From NCBI GenBank assembly GCA_932294295.1, contig OW028576.1:25985227-26049226 (forward strand): DNA of 64,000 bases, read 5' to 3'. Source of the DNA: Alitta virens (Eukaryota > Annelida > Polychaeta > Phyllodocida > Nereididae). This document shows positions 47,065 to 60,202 of the stretch, piece by piece. Numbering within the stretch: position 1 is the first letter of the stretch; every line of letters begins with the position of its first letter. Made by a program: the position numbers and the translations under genes. Below the pieces are notes generated by a model, which was not told the origin of the DNA, made no database searches, and saw nothing but the letters and a program-made list of their open reading frames with translations.

Positions 47065-48907
47065 TTATTATTATTATTCTTATTTACGGGCAAAATTTTA
47101 GAGTTGGAGGACCAAACTTTACCACAAGGTACCCTAGGATGACCTTATTACTTTGACCTAGTTTGAGTGACCTTGACCTATTTTTCAAGGTCACAGGTCA
47201 CCTTTAGTACAAAATTTTAAGAACTTAAAATTGGCATATCCTCTAAACCAGTGCAGTTAAATACTAATGGTCTTGGATCTTGTGATTAAATATGTTTTAA
47301 AGTGTTTTGACATTACATAATTGTGAATCACTCATGCGGAACATACCGCAATGCAACATGGAGCAGTTTTCAGTCTAGATTCGACTTGGCCAAAACCGGA
47401 AGGTGTAAGAAGCCAATGATGGTGCTAAAAGTTGCCCCTTACTTGGGGCCAGTGCAGTGTGAAAGATGAAGATGATGTCATTAATGGTTTTTGAAATATT
47501 GAGTTTTTCACATTTTTGAATTATGAAAAATAGGTACATATGTCCATTTCACCATGAAATATTGGTTTTAGGTTATAACATGCTATAGTAAACTACCCCA
47601 AACATGTACCCAAAACCCCCAAATCAAGTGTCAAATTTGACCTTGAAGGTCATTTTCAAGGTTATTTTGACCTTCGAAATGTGAAAAACAAGCAATTTTC
47701 ACACCGCCACAAAAATACCTTAGAATTAAGTGTTTGAGCTGAAAGTTTTTGTGTTGGAAGATATTGACCAGTACTATACGGATATGTATTCGCTTTTGAC
47801 AGAAATTAATATGTTGATTTTTAAAAAATTCATAAACTCGGACAACTGTTTTTTGAGTAAAAAAAATAGTGAAAATGGTCATTTTCACTGAGAAATATTC
47901 ACTTTAGCCAAATGCCAAGCATGGGTGACCCCCTACAATTCACATATGGGCTTTCAGAATCTGCTGTCAATTTTGACATTTGACCTAAATGTCAAGGTCA
48001 AATTTAAGGTCAAACAATCTATGAAAGTTGATATTTTGAATTCTTGATTTTTTTTAAGGTAGTAGAAATGTTTGGATATGGCTGATCTTTGGATATGATG
48101 TTGCCCTAATACCCTGCAAACAATCTGGGCAACATGAGTTCTCCAGGTCAAACGGTCAAGGTCACAGATCAGAATTAGTGTCACTACTTTGGCATGGTCA
48201 TCTGGCTGGGCGGAACCAGTGTCCGCACTTCCATCGGCTCTAGCTCCGGTTCTAATTGAGCTACAGAACTGGCATAGAGATATTTGGAAAGCTCATTTCC
48301 TTCTCTTTAAAATGAGATGTAGTATTTGACTGTAGCCCGATCGGTTAAAAAGATCGCCCGACCCTGAATATTTCAAGATCGAAAAAATCCTAAAAAATTT
48401 AGCTGAAAGTTTAAGTTTGGATTTTTTTTCCCTAGACAGAATGCTTGGATTGGACCGAAACTCATAGGAGTGTCAACCCATCAGTGTAACAAAATTCATG
48501 CAAATATTTGGGTCAAAAGGTCAAACGCTCAAGGTCACAGACCTTGAAATGTACTTTTAACAAAAAAATTCATAACTCCAGTCCTAATTAACCTTTTTTA
48601 ACTTGGAAAACATTTTTTGATAGTCCATTCCAAGCCCTTTTACTAGGTCATGGCATGATATTGTGGACCTTATGGTTGAGGCATAAATTGACCGAGAATT
48701 ATATGTGTATGACATGATATAAGTTTTCTTATGCTGATTCATAGTTGGCATCTCGACCTGCCTAATTAAGTTGTGGAATTGAGATGAAGATAACCTTAAA
48801 GCTTAAACTTGATGTTTCGGAATATGCTGTCAATTTTCTATGACCTACAATATAACTCTGGCAATAGGTGAAGCCTCGTTGCTGGTCCACCAGTAACAGA
48901 AATCTAG
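47065..48907 (+). repeat. Unit M1-Q2-B, no cassette
   Basis: Sister of the previous unit over the 5' part (GGAAGGTGTAAG, GGTACATATGTCC). Its B module reads A at CCGNTCGG and CATTTCCTTCTC, as in 60203-62054. Short ATT tract. Confidence 0.92.
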
Positions 48908-50753
48908 TTATTATTATTATTCTTATTATTTACAGGCAAAATTTTAGATTTGGAGGACCAAACTTTACCACAAGGTACCCTAGGATGACCTTATTACTTT
49001 GACCTAGTTTGAGTGACCTTGACCTATTTTTCAAGGTCACAGGTCACCTTTAGTACAAAATTTTAAGAACTTAAAATTGGCATATCCTCTAAACCAGTGC
49101 AGTTAAATACTAATGGTCTTGGATCTTGTGATTAAATATGTTTTAAAGTGTTTTGACATTACATAATTGTGAATCACTCATGCGGAACATACCGCAATGC
49201 AACATGGAGCAGTTTTCAGTGTAGATTCGACTTGGCCAAAACCGGAAGTTGTAAGAAGCCAATGATAGTGCCTAAAGTTGCCCCTCACTTGGGGCCAGTG
49301 CTGATAGAACCGTTTAAGTTGATATCTTTAACGGTTTCTGAAATATTGAGTTTTTCACATTTTTGAATTATGAAAAATAGGTACCCATGCTCATTTCACC
49401 ATGAAATATTGATTTTAGCTTATAACATGCTATAGTAAACTACCCCAAACATGTACCCAAAACCCCCAAATCAAGTGTCAAATTTGACCTTGAAGGTCAT
49501 TTTCAAGGTTATTTTGACCTTCGAAATGTGAAAAACAAGCAATTTTCACACCGCCACAAAAATACCTTAGAATTAAGTGTTTGAGCTGAAAGTTTTTGTG
49601 TTGGAAGATATTGACCAGTACTATACGGATATGTATTCGCTTTTGACAGAAATTAATATGTTGATTTTTAAAAAATTCATAAACTTGGACAACTGTTTTT
49701 TGAGTAAAAAAAATAGTGAAAATGGTCATTTTCACTGAGAAATATTCACTTTAGCCAAATGCCAAGCATGGGTGACCCCCTACAATTTACATATGGGCTT
49801 TCAGAATCTGCTGTCAATTTTGACATTTGACCTAAATGTCAAGGTCAAATTTAAGGTCAAACAATCTATGAAAGTTGATATTTTGAATTCTTGATTTTTT
49901 TTAAGGTAGTAGAAATGTTTGGATTTGGCTGATCTTTGGATATGATGTTGCCCTAATACCCTGCAAACAATCTGAGCAACATGAGTTCTCCAGGTCAAAC
50001 GGTCAAGGTCACAGATCAGAATTAGTGTCACTACTTTGGCATGATCATCTGGCTGGGCGGAACCAGTGTCCGCACTTCCATCGGCTCTAGCTCCGGTTCT
50101 AATTGAGCTACAGAACTGGCATAGAGATATTTGGAAAGCTCATTTCCTCCTCTTTAAAATGAGATGTAGTATGTGATTGTAGCCCGTTCGGTTAAAAAGA
50201 TCGCCCGACCCTGAAAATTTCAAGATCGAAAAAATCCTAAAAAATTTAGCTGAAAGTTTAAGTTTGGATTTTTTTCCCTAGACAGAATGCTTGGATTGAA
50301 CCGAAACTCATAGGAGTGTCAACCCATCAGTGTAACAAAATTCATGCAAAAATTTGGGTCAAAAGGTCAAACGCTCAAGGTCACAGACCTTGAAATGTAC
50401 TTTTAACAAAAAAATTCATAACTCCAGTCCTAATTAACCTTTTTTAACTTGGAAAACATTTTTTGATAGTCCATTCCAAGCCCTTTTACTAGGTCATGGC
50501 ATGATATTGTGAACCTTATGGTTGAGGCATAAATTGACCGAGAATTATATGTGTATGACATGATATAAGTTTTCTTATGCTGATTCATAGTTGGCATCTC
50601 GACCTGCCTAATTAAGTTGTGGAATTGAGATGAAGATAACCTTAAGGCTTAAACTTGATGTTTCGGAATATGCTGTCAATTTTCTATGACCTACAATATA
50701 ACTCTGGCAATAGGTGAAGCCTCGTTGCTGGTCCACCAGTAACAGAAATCTAG
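48908..50753 (+). repeat. Unit M2-Q2-B, no cassette
   Basis: TTTTAGATTTGGAGG is shared with 54442-56408. ACGGTTTCTGAAAT, CAATTTACATATG and a shortened T-run (GGATTTTTTTCCC) are private or rare. CCTTAAGGCTT recurs in 62055-63967. CCGNTCGG reads T. Confidence 0.92.
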
Positions 50754-52597
50754 TTATTATTATTATTCTTATTTACAGGCAAAATTTTAGAGTTGGGGGA
50801 CCAAACTTTACCACAAGGTACCCTAGGATGACCTTATTACTTTGACCTAGTTTGAGTGACCTTGACCTATTTTTCAAGGTCACAGGTCACCTTTAGTACA
50901 AAATTTTAAGAACTTAAAATTGGCATATCCTCTAAACCAGTGCAGTTAAATACTAATGGTCTTGGATCTTGTGATTAAATATGTTTTAAAGTGTTTTGAC
51001 ATTACATAATTGTGAATCACTCATGCGGAACATACCGCAATGCAACATGGAGCAGTTTTCAGTGTAGATTCGACTTGGCCAAAACCGGAAGTTGTAAGAA
51101 GCCAATGATAGTGCCTAAAGTTGCCCCTCACTTGGGGCCAGTGCTGATAGAACCGTTTAAGTTGATATCTTTAACGGTTTTTGAAATATTGAGTTTTTCA
51201 CATTTTTGAATTATGAAAAATAGGTACCCATGCTCATTTCACCATGAAATATTGGTTTTAGGTTATAACATGCTATAGTAAACTACCCCAAACATGTACC
51301 CAAAACCCCCAAATCAAGTGTCAAATTTGACCTTGAAGGTCATTTTCAAGGTTATTTTGACCTTCGAAATGTGAAAAACAAGCAATTTTCACACCGCCAC
51401 AAAAATACCTTAGAATTAAGTGTTTGAGCTGAAAGTTTTTGTGTTGGAAGATATTGACCAGTACTATACGGATATGTATTCGCTTTTGACAGAAATTAAT
51501 ATGTTGATTTTTAAAAAATTCATAAACTTGGACAACTGTTTTTTGAGTAAAAAAAATAGTGAAAATGGTCATTTTCACTGAGAAATATTCACTTTAGCCA
51601 AATGCCAAGCATGGGTGACCCCCTACAATTCACATATGGGCTTTCAGAATCTGCTGTCAATTTTGACATTTGACCTAAATGTCAAGGTCAAATTTAAGGT
51701 CAAACAATCTATGAAAGTTGATATTTTGAATTCTTGATTTTTTTTAAGGTAGTAGAAATGTTTGGATTTGGCTGATCTTTGGATATGATGTTGCCCTAAT
51801 ACCCTGCAAACAATCTGAGCAACATGAGTTCTCCAGGTCAAACGGTCAAGGTCACAGATCAGAATTAGTGTCACTACTTTGGCATGATCATCTGGCTGGG
51901 CGGAACCAGTGTCCGCACTTCCATCGGCTCTAGCTCCGGTTCTAATTGAGCTACAGAACTGGCATAGAGATATTTGGAAAGCTCATTTCCTCCTCTTTAA
52001 AATGAGATGTAGTATGTGATTGTAGCCCGTTCGGTTAAAAAGATCGCCCGACCCTGAAAATTTCAAGATCGAAAAAATCCTAAAAAATTTAGCTGAAAGT
52101 TTAAGTTTGGATTTTTTTTCCCTAGACAGAATGCTTGGATTGAACCGAAACTCATAGGAGTGTCAACCCATCAGTGTAACAAAATTCATGCAAAAATTTG
52201 GGTCAAAAGGTCAAACGCTCAAGGTCACAGACCTTGAAATGTACTTTTAACAAAAAAATTCATAACTCCAGTCCTAATTAACCTTTTTTAACTTGGAAAA
52301 CATTTTTTGATAGTCCATTCCAAGCCCTTTTACTAGGTCATGGCATGATATTGTGAACCTTATGGTTGAGGCATAAATTGACCGAGAATTATATGTGTAT
52401 GACATGATATAAGTTTTCTTATGCTGATTCATAGTTGGCATCTCGACCTGCCTAATTAAGTTGTGGAATTGAGATGAAGATAACCTTAAAGCTTAAACTT
52501 GATGTTTCGGAATATGCTGTCAATTTTCTATGACCTACAATATAACTCTGGCAATAGGTGAAGCCTCGTTGCTGGTCCACCAGTAACAGAAATCTAG
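50754..52597 (+). repeat. Unit M2-Q2-B, no cassette
   Basis: GAGTTGGGGGACC near the start, as in 20542-22448 and 35660-37704. It is otherwise close to its two neighbours, and CCGNTCGG reads T. Confidence 0.92.
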
Positions 52598-54441
52598 TTA
52601 TTATTCTTATTATTATTTACGGGCAAAATTTTAGAGTTGGAGGACCAAACTTTATCACAAGGTACCCTAGGATGACCTTATTACTTTGACCTAGTTTGAG
52701 TGACCTTGACCTATTTTTCAAGGTCACAGGTCACCTTTAGTACAAAATTTTAAGAACTTAAAATTGGCATATCCTCTAAACCAGTGCAGTTAAATACTAA
52801 TGGTCTTGGATCTTGTGATTAAATATGTTTTAAAGTGTTTTGACATTACATAATTGTGAATCACTCATGCGGAACATACCGCAATGCAACATGGAGCAGT
52901 TTTCAGTGTAGATTCGACTTGGCCAAAACAGGAAGTTGTAAGAAGCCAATGATAGTGCCTAAAGTTGCCCCTCACTTGGGGCCAGTGCTGATAGAACCGT
53001 TTAAGTTGATATCTTTAACGGTTTTTGAAATATTGAGTTTTTCACATTTTTGAATTATGAAAAATAGGTACCCATGCTCATTTCACCATGAAATATTGGT
53101 TTTAGGTTATAACATGCTATAGTAAACTACCCCAAACATGTACCCAAAACCCCCAAATCAAGTGTCAAATTTGACCTTGAAGGTCATTTTCAAGGTTATT
53201 TTGACCTTCGAAATGTGAAAAACAAGCAATTTTCACACCGCCACAAAAATACCTTAGAATTAAGTGTTTGAGCTGAAAGTTTTTGTGTTGGAAGATATTG
53301 ACCAGTACTATACGGATATGTATTCGCTTTTGACAGAAATTAATATGTTGATTTTTAAAAAATTCATAAACTTGGACAACTGTTTTTTGAGTAAAAAAAA
53401 TAGTGAAAATGGTCATTTTCACTGAGAAATATTCACTTTAGCCAAATGCCAAGCATGGGTGACCCCCTACAATTCACATATGGGCTTTCAGAATCTGCTG
53501 TCAATTTTGACATTTGACCTAAATGTCAAGGTCAAATTTAAGGTCAAACAATCTATGAAAGTTGATATTTTGAATTCTTGATTTTTTTTAAGGTAGTAGA
53601 AATGTTTGGATTTGGCTGATCTTTGGATATGATGTTGCCCTAATACCCTGCAAACAATCTGAGCAACATGAGTTCTCCAGGTCAAACGGTCAAGGTCACA
53701 GATCAGAATTAGTGTCACTACTTTGGCATGATCATCTGGCTGGGCGGAACCAGTGTCCGCACTTCCATCGGCTCTAGCTCCGGTTCTAATTGAGCTACAG
53801 AACTGGCATAGAGATATTTGGAAAGCTCATTTCCTCCTCTTTAAAATGAGATGTAGTATGTGATTGTAGCCCGTTCGGTTAAAAAGATCGCCCGACCCTG
53901 AAAATTTCAAGATCGAAAAAATCCTAAAAAATTTAGCTGAAAGTTTAAGTTTGGATTTTTTTTCCCTAGACAGAATGCTTGGATTGAACCGAAACTCATA
54001 GGAGTGTCAACCCATCAGTGTAACAAAATTCATGCAAAAATTTGGGTCAAAAGGTCAAACGCTCAAGGTCACAGACCTTGAAATGTACTTTTAACAAAAA
54101 AATTCATAACTCCAGTCCTAATTAACCTTTTTTAACTTGGAAAACATTTTTTGATAGTCCATTCCAAGCCCTTTTACTAGGTCATGGCATGATATTGTGA
54201 ACCTTATGGTTGAGGCATAAATTGACCGAGAATTATATGTGTATGACATGATATAAGTTTTCTTATGCTGATTCATAGTTGGCATCTCGACCTGCCTAAT
54301 TAAGTTGTGGAATTGAGATAAAGATAACCTTAAAGCTTAAACTTGATGTTTCGGAATATGCTGTCAATTTTCTATGACCTACAATATAACTCTGGCAATA
54401 GGTGAAGCCTCGTTGCTGGTCCACCAGTAACAGAAATCTAG
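52598..54441 (+). repeat. Unit M2-Q2-B, no cassette
   Basis: CTTTATCACAAGG (shared with 22449-24298 and 29885-31830), CCAAAACAGGAAG (shared with 37705-39551) and private GAGATAAAGATAACC. CCGNTCGG reads T. Confidence 0.92.
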
Positions 54442-56408
54442 TTATTAGGCTTCACCTAATACCTTAGGTGAAGACTATTGTTTTTGGTATTATTATTATT
54501 AGGCTTCACCTAATACCTTAGGTGAAGACTATTGTTTTTGGTATTATTATTATTATTATTATTATTCTTATTATTATTATTATTTACAGGCAAAATTTTA
54601 GATTTGGAGGACCAAACTTTACCACAAGGTAACCTAGGATGACCTTATTACTTTGACCTAGTTTGAGTGACCTTGACCTATTTTTCAAGGTCACAGGTCA
54701 CCTTTAGTACAAAATTTTAAGAACTTAAAATTGGCATATCCTCTAAACCAGTGCAGTTAAATACTAATGGTCTTGGATCTTGTGATTAAATATGTTTTAA
54801 AGTGTTTTGACATTACATAATTGTGAATCACTCATGCGGAACATACCGCAATGCAACATGGAGCAGTTTTCAGTGTAGATTCGACTTGGCCAAAACCGGA
54901 AGTTGTAAGAAGCCAATGATAGTGCCTAAAGTTGCCCCTCACTTGGGGCCAGTGCTGATAGAACCGTTTAAGTTGATATCTTTAACGGTTTTTGAAATAT
55001 TGAGTTTTTCACATTTTTGAATTATGAAAAATAGGTACCCATGCTCATTTCACCATGAAATATTGGTTTTAGGTTATAACATGCTATAGTAAACTACCCC
55101 AAACATGTACCCAAAACCCCCAAATCAAGTGTCAAATTTGACCTTGAAGGTCATTTTCAAGGTTATTTTGACCTTCGAAATGTGAAAAACAAGCAATTTT
55201 CACACCGCCACAAAAATACCTTAGAATTAAGTGTTTGAGCTGAAAGTTTTTGTGTTGGAAGATATTGACCAGTACTATACGGATATGTATTCGCTTTTGA
55301 CAGAAATTAATATGTTGATTTTTAAAAAATTCATAAACTTGGACAACTGTTTTTTGAGTAAAAAAAATAGTGAAAATGGTCATTTTCACTGAGAAATATT
55401 CACTTTAGCCAAATGCCAAGCATGGGTGACCCCCTACAATTCACATATGGGCTTTCAGAATCTGCTTTCAATTTTGACATTTGACCTAAATGTCAAGGTC
55501 AAATTTAAGGTCAAACAATCTATGAAAGTTGATATTTTGAATTCTTGATTTTTTTTAAGGTAGTAGAAATGTTTGGATTTGGCTGATCTTTGGATATGAT
55601 GTTGCCCTAATACCCTGCAAACAATCTGAGCAACATGAGTTCTCCAGGTCAAACGGTCAAGGTCAGAGATCAGAATTAGTGTCACTACTTTGGCATGATC
55701 ATCTGGCTGGGCGGAACCAGTGTCCGCACTTCCATCGGCTCTAGCTCCGGTTCTAATTGAGCTACAGAACTGGCATAGAGATATTTGGAAAGCTCATTTC
55801 CTCCTCTTTAAAATGAGATGTAGTATGTGATTGTAGCCCGTTCGGTTAAAAAGATCGCCCGACCCTGAAAATTTCAAGATCGAAAAAATCCTAAAAAATT
55901 TAGCTGAAAGTTTAAGTTTGGATTTTTTTTCCCTAGACAGAATGCTTGGATTGGACCGAAACTCATAGGAGTGTCAACCCATCAGTGTAACAAAATTCAT
56001 GCAAAAATTTGGGTCAAAAGGTCAAACGCTTAAGGTCACAGACCTTGAAATGTACTTTTAACAAAAAAATGCATAACTCCAGTCCTAATTAACCTTTTTT
56101 AACTTGGAAAACATTTTTTGATAGTCCATTCCAAGCCCTTTTACTAGGTCATGGCATGATATTGTGAACCTTATGGTTGAGGCATAAATTGACCGAGAAT
56201 TATATGTGTATGACATGATATAAGTTTTCTTATGCTGATTCATAGTTGGCATCTCGACCTGCCTAATTAAGTTGTGGAATTGAGATGAAGATAACCTTAA
56301 AGCTTAAACTTGATGTTTCGGAATATGCTGTCAATTTTCTATGACCTACAATATAACTCTGGCAATAGGTGAAGCCTCGTTGCTGGTCCACCAGTAACAG
56401 AAATCTAG
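54442..56408 (+). repeat. Unit M2-Q2-B with two cassettes
   Basis: AGATTTGGAGG, AAGGTAACCTAGG, CTGCTTTCAATT and GGTCAGAGATCAG are rare or private. CGCTTAAGGTCAC and AAAATGCATAAC match 27987-29884 in the B module, suggesting exchange with that lineage. Confidence 0.92.
54447..54545 (+). repeat. Two 5' cassettes, both A-T
   Basis: 54447-54491 (stem 54450-54473) and 54501-54545 (stem 54504-54527), separated by three ATT-like steps. Confidence 0.92.
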
Positions 56409-58305
56409 TTAGGCTTCACCTACTTCCGTAGGTGAAGACTATTGTTTTTGGTATTATTATTATTATTATTATTCTTATTATTTACGGGCAAAATTTTAGA
56501 GTTGGAGGACCAAACTTTACCACAAGGTACCCTAGGATGACCTTATTACTTTGACCTAGTTTGAGTGACCTTGACCTATTTTTCAAGGTCACAGGTCACC
56601 TTTAGTACAAAATTTTAAGAACTTAAAATTGGCATATCCTCTAAACCAGTGCAGTTAAATACTAATGGTCTTGGATCTTGTGATTAAATATGTTTTAAAG
56701 TGTTTTGACATTACATAATTGTGAATCACTCATGCGGAACATACCGCAATGCAACATGGAGCAGTTTTCAGTGTAGATTCGACTTGGCCAAAACCGGAAG
56801 TTGTAAGAAGCCAATGATGGTGCTAAAAGTTGCCCCTTACTCGGGGCCAGTGCAGTGTGTAAGATGAAGATGATGTCATTAATGGTTTTTGAAATATTGA
56901 GTTTTTCACATTTTTGAATTATGAAAAATAGGTACCCATGTCCATTTCACCATGAAATATTGGTTTTAGGTTATAACATGCTATAGTAAACTACCCCAAA
57001 CATGTACCCAAAACCCCCAAATCAAGTGTCAAATTTGACCTTGAAGGTCATTTTCAAGGTCATTTTGACCTTCGAAATGTGAAAAACAAGCAATTTTGAC
57101 ACTGCCACAAAAATACCTTAGAAGTAAGTGTTTGAGCTGAAAGTTTTTTCTTTGGAAGACATTGACCAGTATTATAAGAATATGTACTCGGTTTTGACAG
57201 AAATTAATATGTTGATTTTTAAAAAATTCATAAACTCGGACAACTGTTTTTTGAGTAAAAAAAATAGTGAAAATGGTCATTTTCACTGAGAAATATTCAC
57301 TTTAGCCAAATGCCAAGCATGGGTGACCCCCTACAATTCACATATGGGCTTTCAGAATCTGCTGTCAATTTTGACATTTGACCTAAATGTCAAGGTCAAA
57401 TTTAAGGTCAAACAATCTATGAAAGTTGATATTTTGAATTCTTGATTTTTTTTAAGGTAGTAGAAATGTTTGGATTTGGCTGATCTTTGGATATGATGTT
57501 GCCCTAATACCCTGCAAACAATCTGAGCAACATGAGTTCTCCAGGTCAAACGGTCAAGGTCACAGATCAGAATTAGTGTCACTACTTTGGCATGGTCATC
57601 TGGCTGGGCGGAACCAGTGTCCGCACTTCCATCGGCTCTAGCTCCGGTTCTAATTGAGCTACAGAACTGGCATAGAGATATTTGGAAAGCTCATTTCCTC
57701 CTCTTTAAAATGTGATGTAGTATGTGATTGTAGCCCGTTCGGTTAAAAAGATCGCCCGACCCTGAAAATTTCAAGATCGAAAAAATCCTAAAAAATTTAG
57801 CTGAAAGTTTAAGTTTGGATTTATTTTCCCTAGACAGAATGCTTGGATTGGACCGAAACTCATAGGAGTGTCAACCCATCAGTGTAACAAAATTCATGCA
57901 AATATTTGGGTCAAAAGGTCAAACGCTCAAGGTCACAGACCTTGAAATGTACTTTTAACAAAAAAATTCATAACTCCAGTCCTAATTAACCTTTTTTAAC
58001 TTGGAAAACATTTTTTGATAGTCCATTCCAAGCCCTTTTAATAGGTCATGGCATGATATTGTGAACCTTATGGTTGAGGCATAAATTGACCGAGAATTAT
58101 ATGTGTATGACATGATATAAGTTTTCTTATGCTGATTCATAGTTGGCATCTCGACCTGCCTAATTAAGTTGTGGAATTGAGATGAAGATAACCTTAAAGC
58201 TTAAACTTGATGTTTCGGAATATGCTGTCAATTTTCTATGACCTACAATATAACTCTGGCAATAGGTGAAGCCTCGTTGCTGGTCCACCAGTAACAGAAA
58301 TCTAG
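56409..58305 (+). repeat. Unit M1-Q1-B, chimera with array A 5' part
   Basis: The 5' part is the array A type at both M and Q, but with GTGTAGATTCG before M (the array B state), so the crossover lies between that site and M1. GTGTGTAAGATG is private. The B module has AAATGTGATG and CTTTTAATAGG, like 15411-16795. Confidence 0.92.
56411..56455 (+). repeat. 5' hairpin cassette, C-G version
   Basis: Stem at 56414-56437, loop TTCC, directly after CTAG-TT. Confidence 0.92.
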
Positions 58306-60202
58306 TTAGGCTTCACCTACTTCCGTAGGTGAAGACTATTGTTTTTGGTATTATTATTATTATTCTTATTATTATTATTTACGGGCAAAATTTTAGAGTT
58401 GGAGGACCAAACTTTACCACAAGGTACCCTAGGATGACCTTATTACTTTGACCTAGTTTGAGTGACCTTGACCTATTTTTCAAGGTCACAGGTCACCTTT
58501 AGTACAAAATTTTAAGAACTTAAAATTGGCATATCCTCTAAACCAGTGCAGTTAAATACTAATGGTCTTGGATCTTGTGATTAAATATGTTTTAAAGTGT
58601 TTTGACATTACATAATTGTGAATCACTCATGCGGAACATACCGCAATGCAACATGGAGCAGTTTTCAGTCTAGATTCGACTTGGCCAAAACCGGAAGTTG
58701 TAAGAAGCCAATGATGGTGCTAAAAGTTGCCCCTTACTCGGGGCCAGTGCAGTGTGAAAGATGAAGATGATGTCATTAATGCTTTTTGAAATATTGAGTT
58801 TTTCACATTTTTGAATTATGAAAAATAGGTACCCATGTCCATTTCACCATGAAATATTGGTTTTAGGTTATAACATGCTATAGTAAACTACCCCAAACAT
58901 GTACCCAAAACCCCCAAATCAAGTGTCAAATTTGACCTTGAAGGTCATTTTCAAGGTCATTTTGACCTTCGAAATGTGAAAAACAAGCAATTTTGACACT
59001 GCCACAAAAATACCTTAGAAGTAAGTGTTTGAGCTGAAAGTTTTTTCTTTGGAAGACATTGACCAGTATTATAAGGATATGTACTCGGTTTTGACAGAAA
59101 TTAATATGTTGATTTTTAAAAAATTCATAAACTCGGACAACTGTTTTTTGAGTAAAAAAAAAAGTGAAAATGGTCATTTTCACTAAGAAATATTCACTTT
59201 AGCCAAATGCCAAGCATTGGTGACCCCCTATAATTTACATATGGGCTTTCAGAATCTGCTGTCAATTTTGACATTTGACCTAAATGTCAAGGTCAAATTT
59301 AAGGTCAAACAATCTATGAAAGTTGATATTTTGAATTCTTGATTTTTTTTAAGGTAGTAGAAATGTTTGGATTTGGCTGATCTTTGGATATGATGTTGCC
59401 CTAATACCCTGCAAACAATCTGAGCAACATGAGTTCTCCAGGTCAAACGGTCAAGGTCACAGATCAGAATTAGTGTCACTACTTTGGCATGATCATCTGG
59501 CTGGGCGGAACCAGTGTCCGCACTTCCATCGGCTCTAGCTCCGGTTCTAATTGAGCTACAGAATTGGCATAGAGATATTTGGAAAGCTCATTTCCTCCTC
59601 TTTAAAATGAGATGTAGTATGTGATTGTAGCCCGTTCGGTTAAAAAGATCGCCCGACCCTGAAAATTTCAAGATCGAAAAAATCCTAAAAAATTTAGCTG
59701 AAAGTTTAAGTTTGGATTTTTTTTCCCTAGACAGAATGCTTGGATTGAACCGAAACTCATAGGAGTGTCAACCCATCAGTGTAACAAAATTCATGCAAAA
59801 ATTTGGGTCAAAAGGTCAAACGCTCAAGGTCACAGACCTTGAAATGTACTTTTAACAAAAAAATGCATAACTCCAGTCCTAATTAACCTTTTTTAACTTG
59901 GAAAACATTTTTTGATAGTCTATTCCAAGCCCTTTTACTAGGTCATGGCATGATATTGTGAACCTTATGGTTGAGGCATAAATTGACCGAGAATTATATG
60001 TGTATGACATGATATAAGTTTTCTTATGCTGATTCATAGTTGGCATCTCGACCTGCCTAATTAAGTTGTGGAATTGAGATGAAGATAACCTTAAAGCTTA
60101 AACTTGATGTTTCGGAATATGCTGTCAATTTTCTATGACCTACAATATTACTCTGGCAATAGGTGAAGCCTCGTTGCTGGTCCACCAGTAACAGAAATCT
60201 AG
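58306..60202 (+). repeat. Unit M1-Q1-B
   Basis: M1 with AATGCTTTTTG (shared only with 60203-62054) and Q1 with ATTATAAGGATATG. AAAAAAAAAGTGAAAATGG, CACTAAGAAAT and CCCTATAATTTAC are private or rare. ACAATATTACTC in the B module is private. Confidence 0.92.
58308..58352 (+). repeat. 5' hairpin cassette, C-G version
   Basis: Stem at 58311-58334, loop TTCC, directly after CTAG-TT, as in the unit before. Confidence 0.92.
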
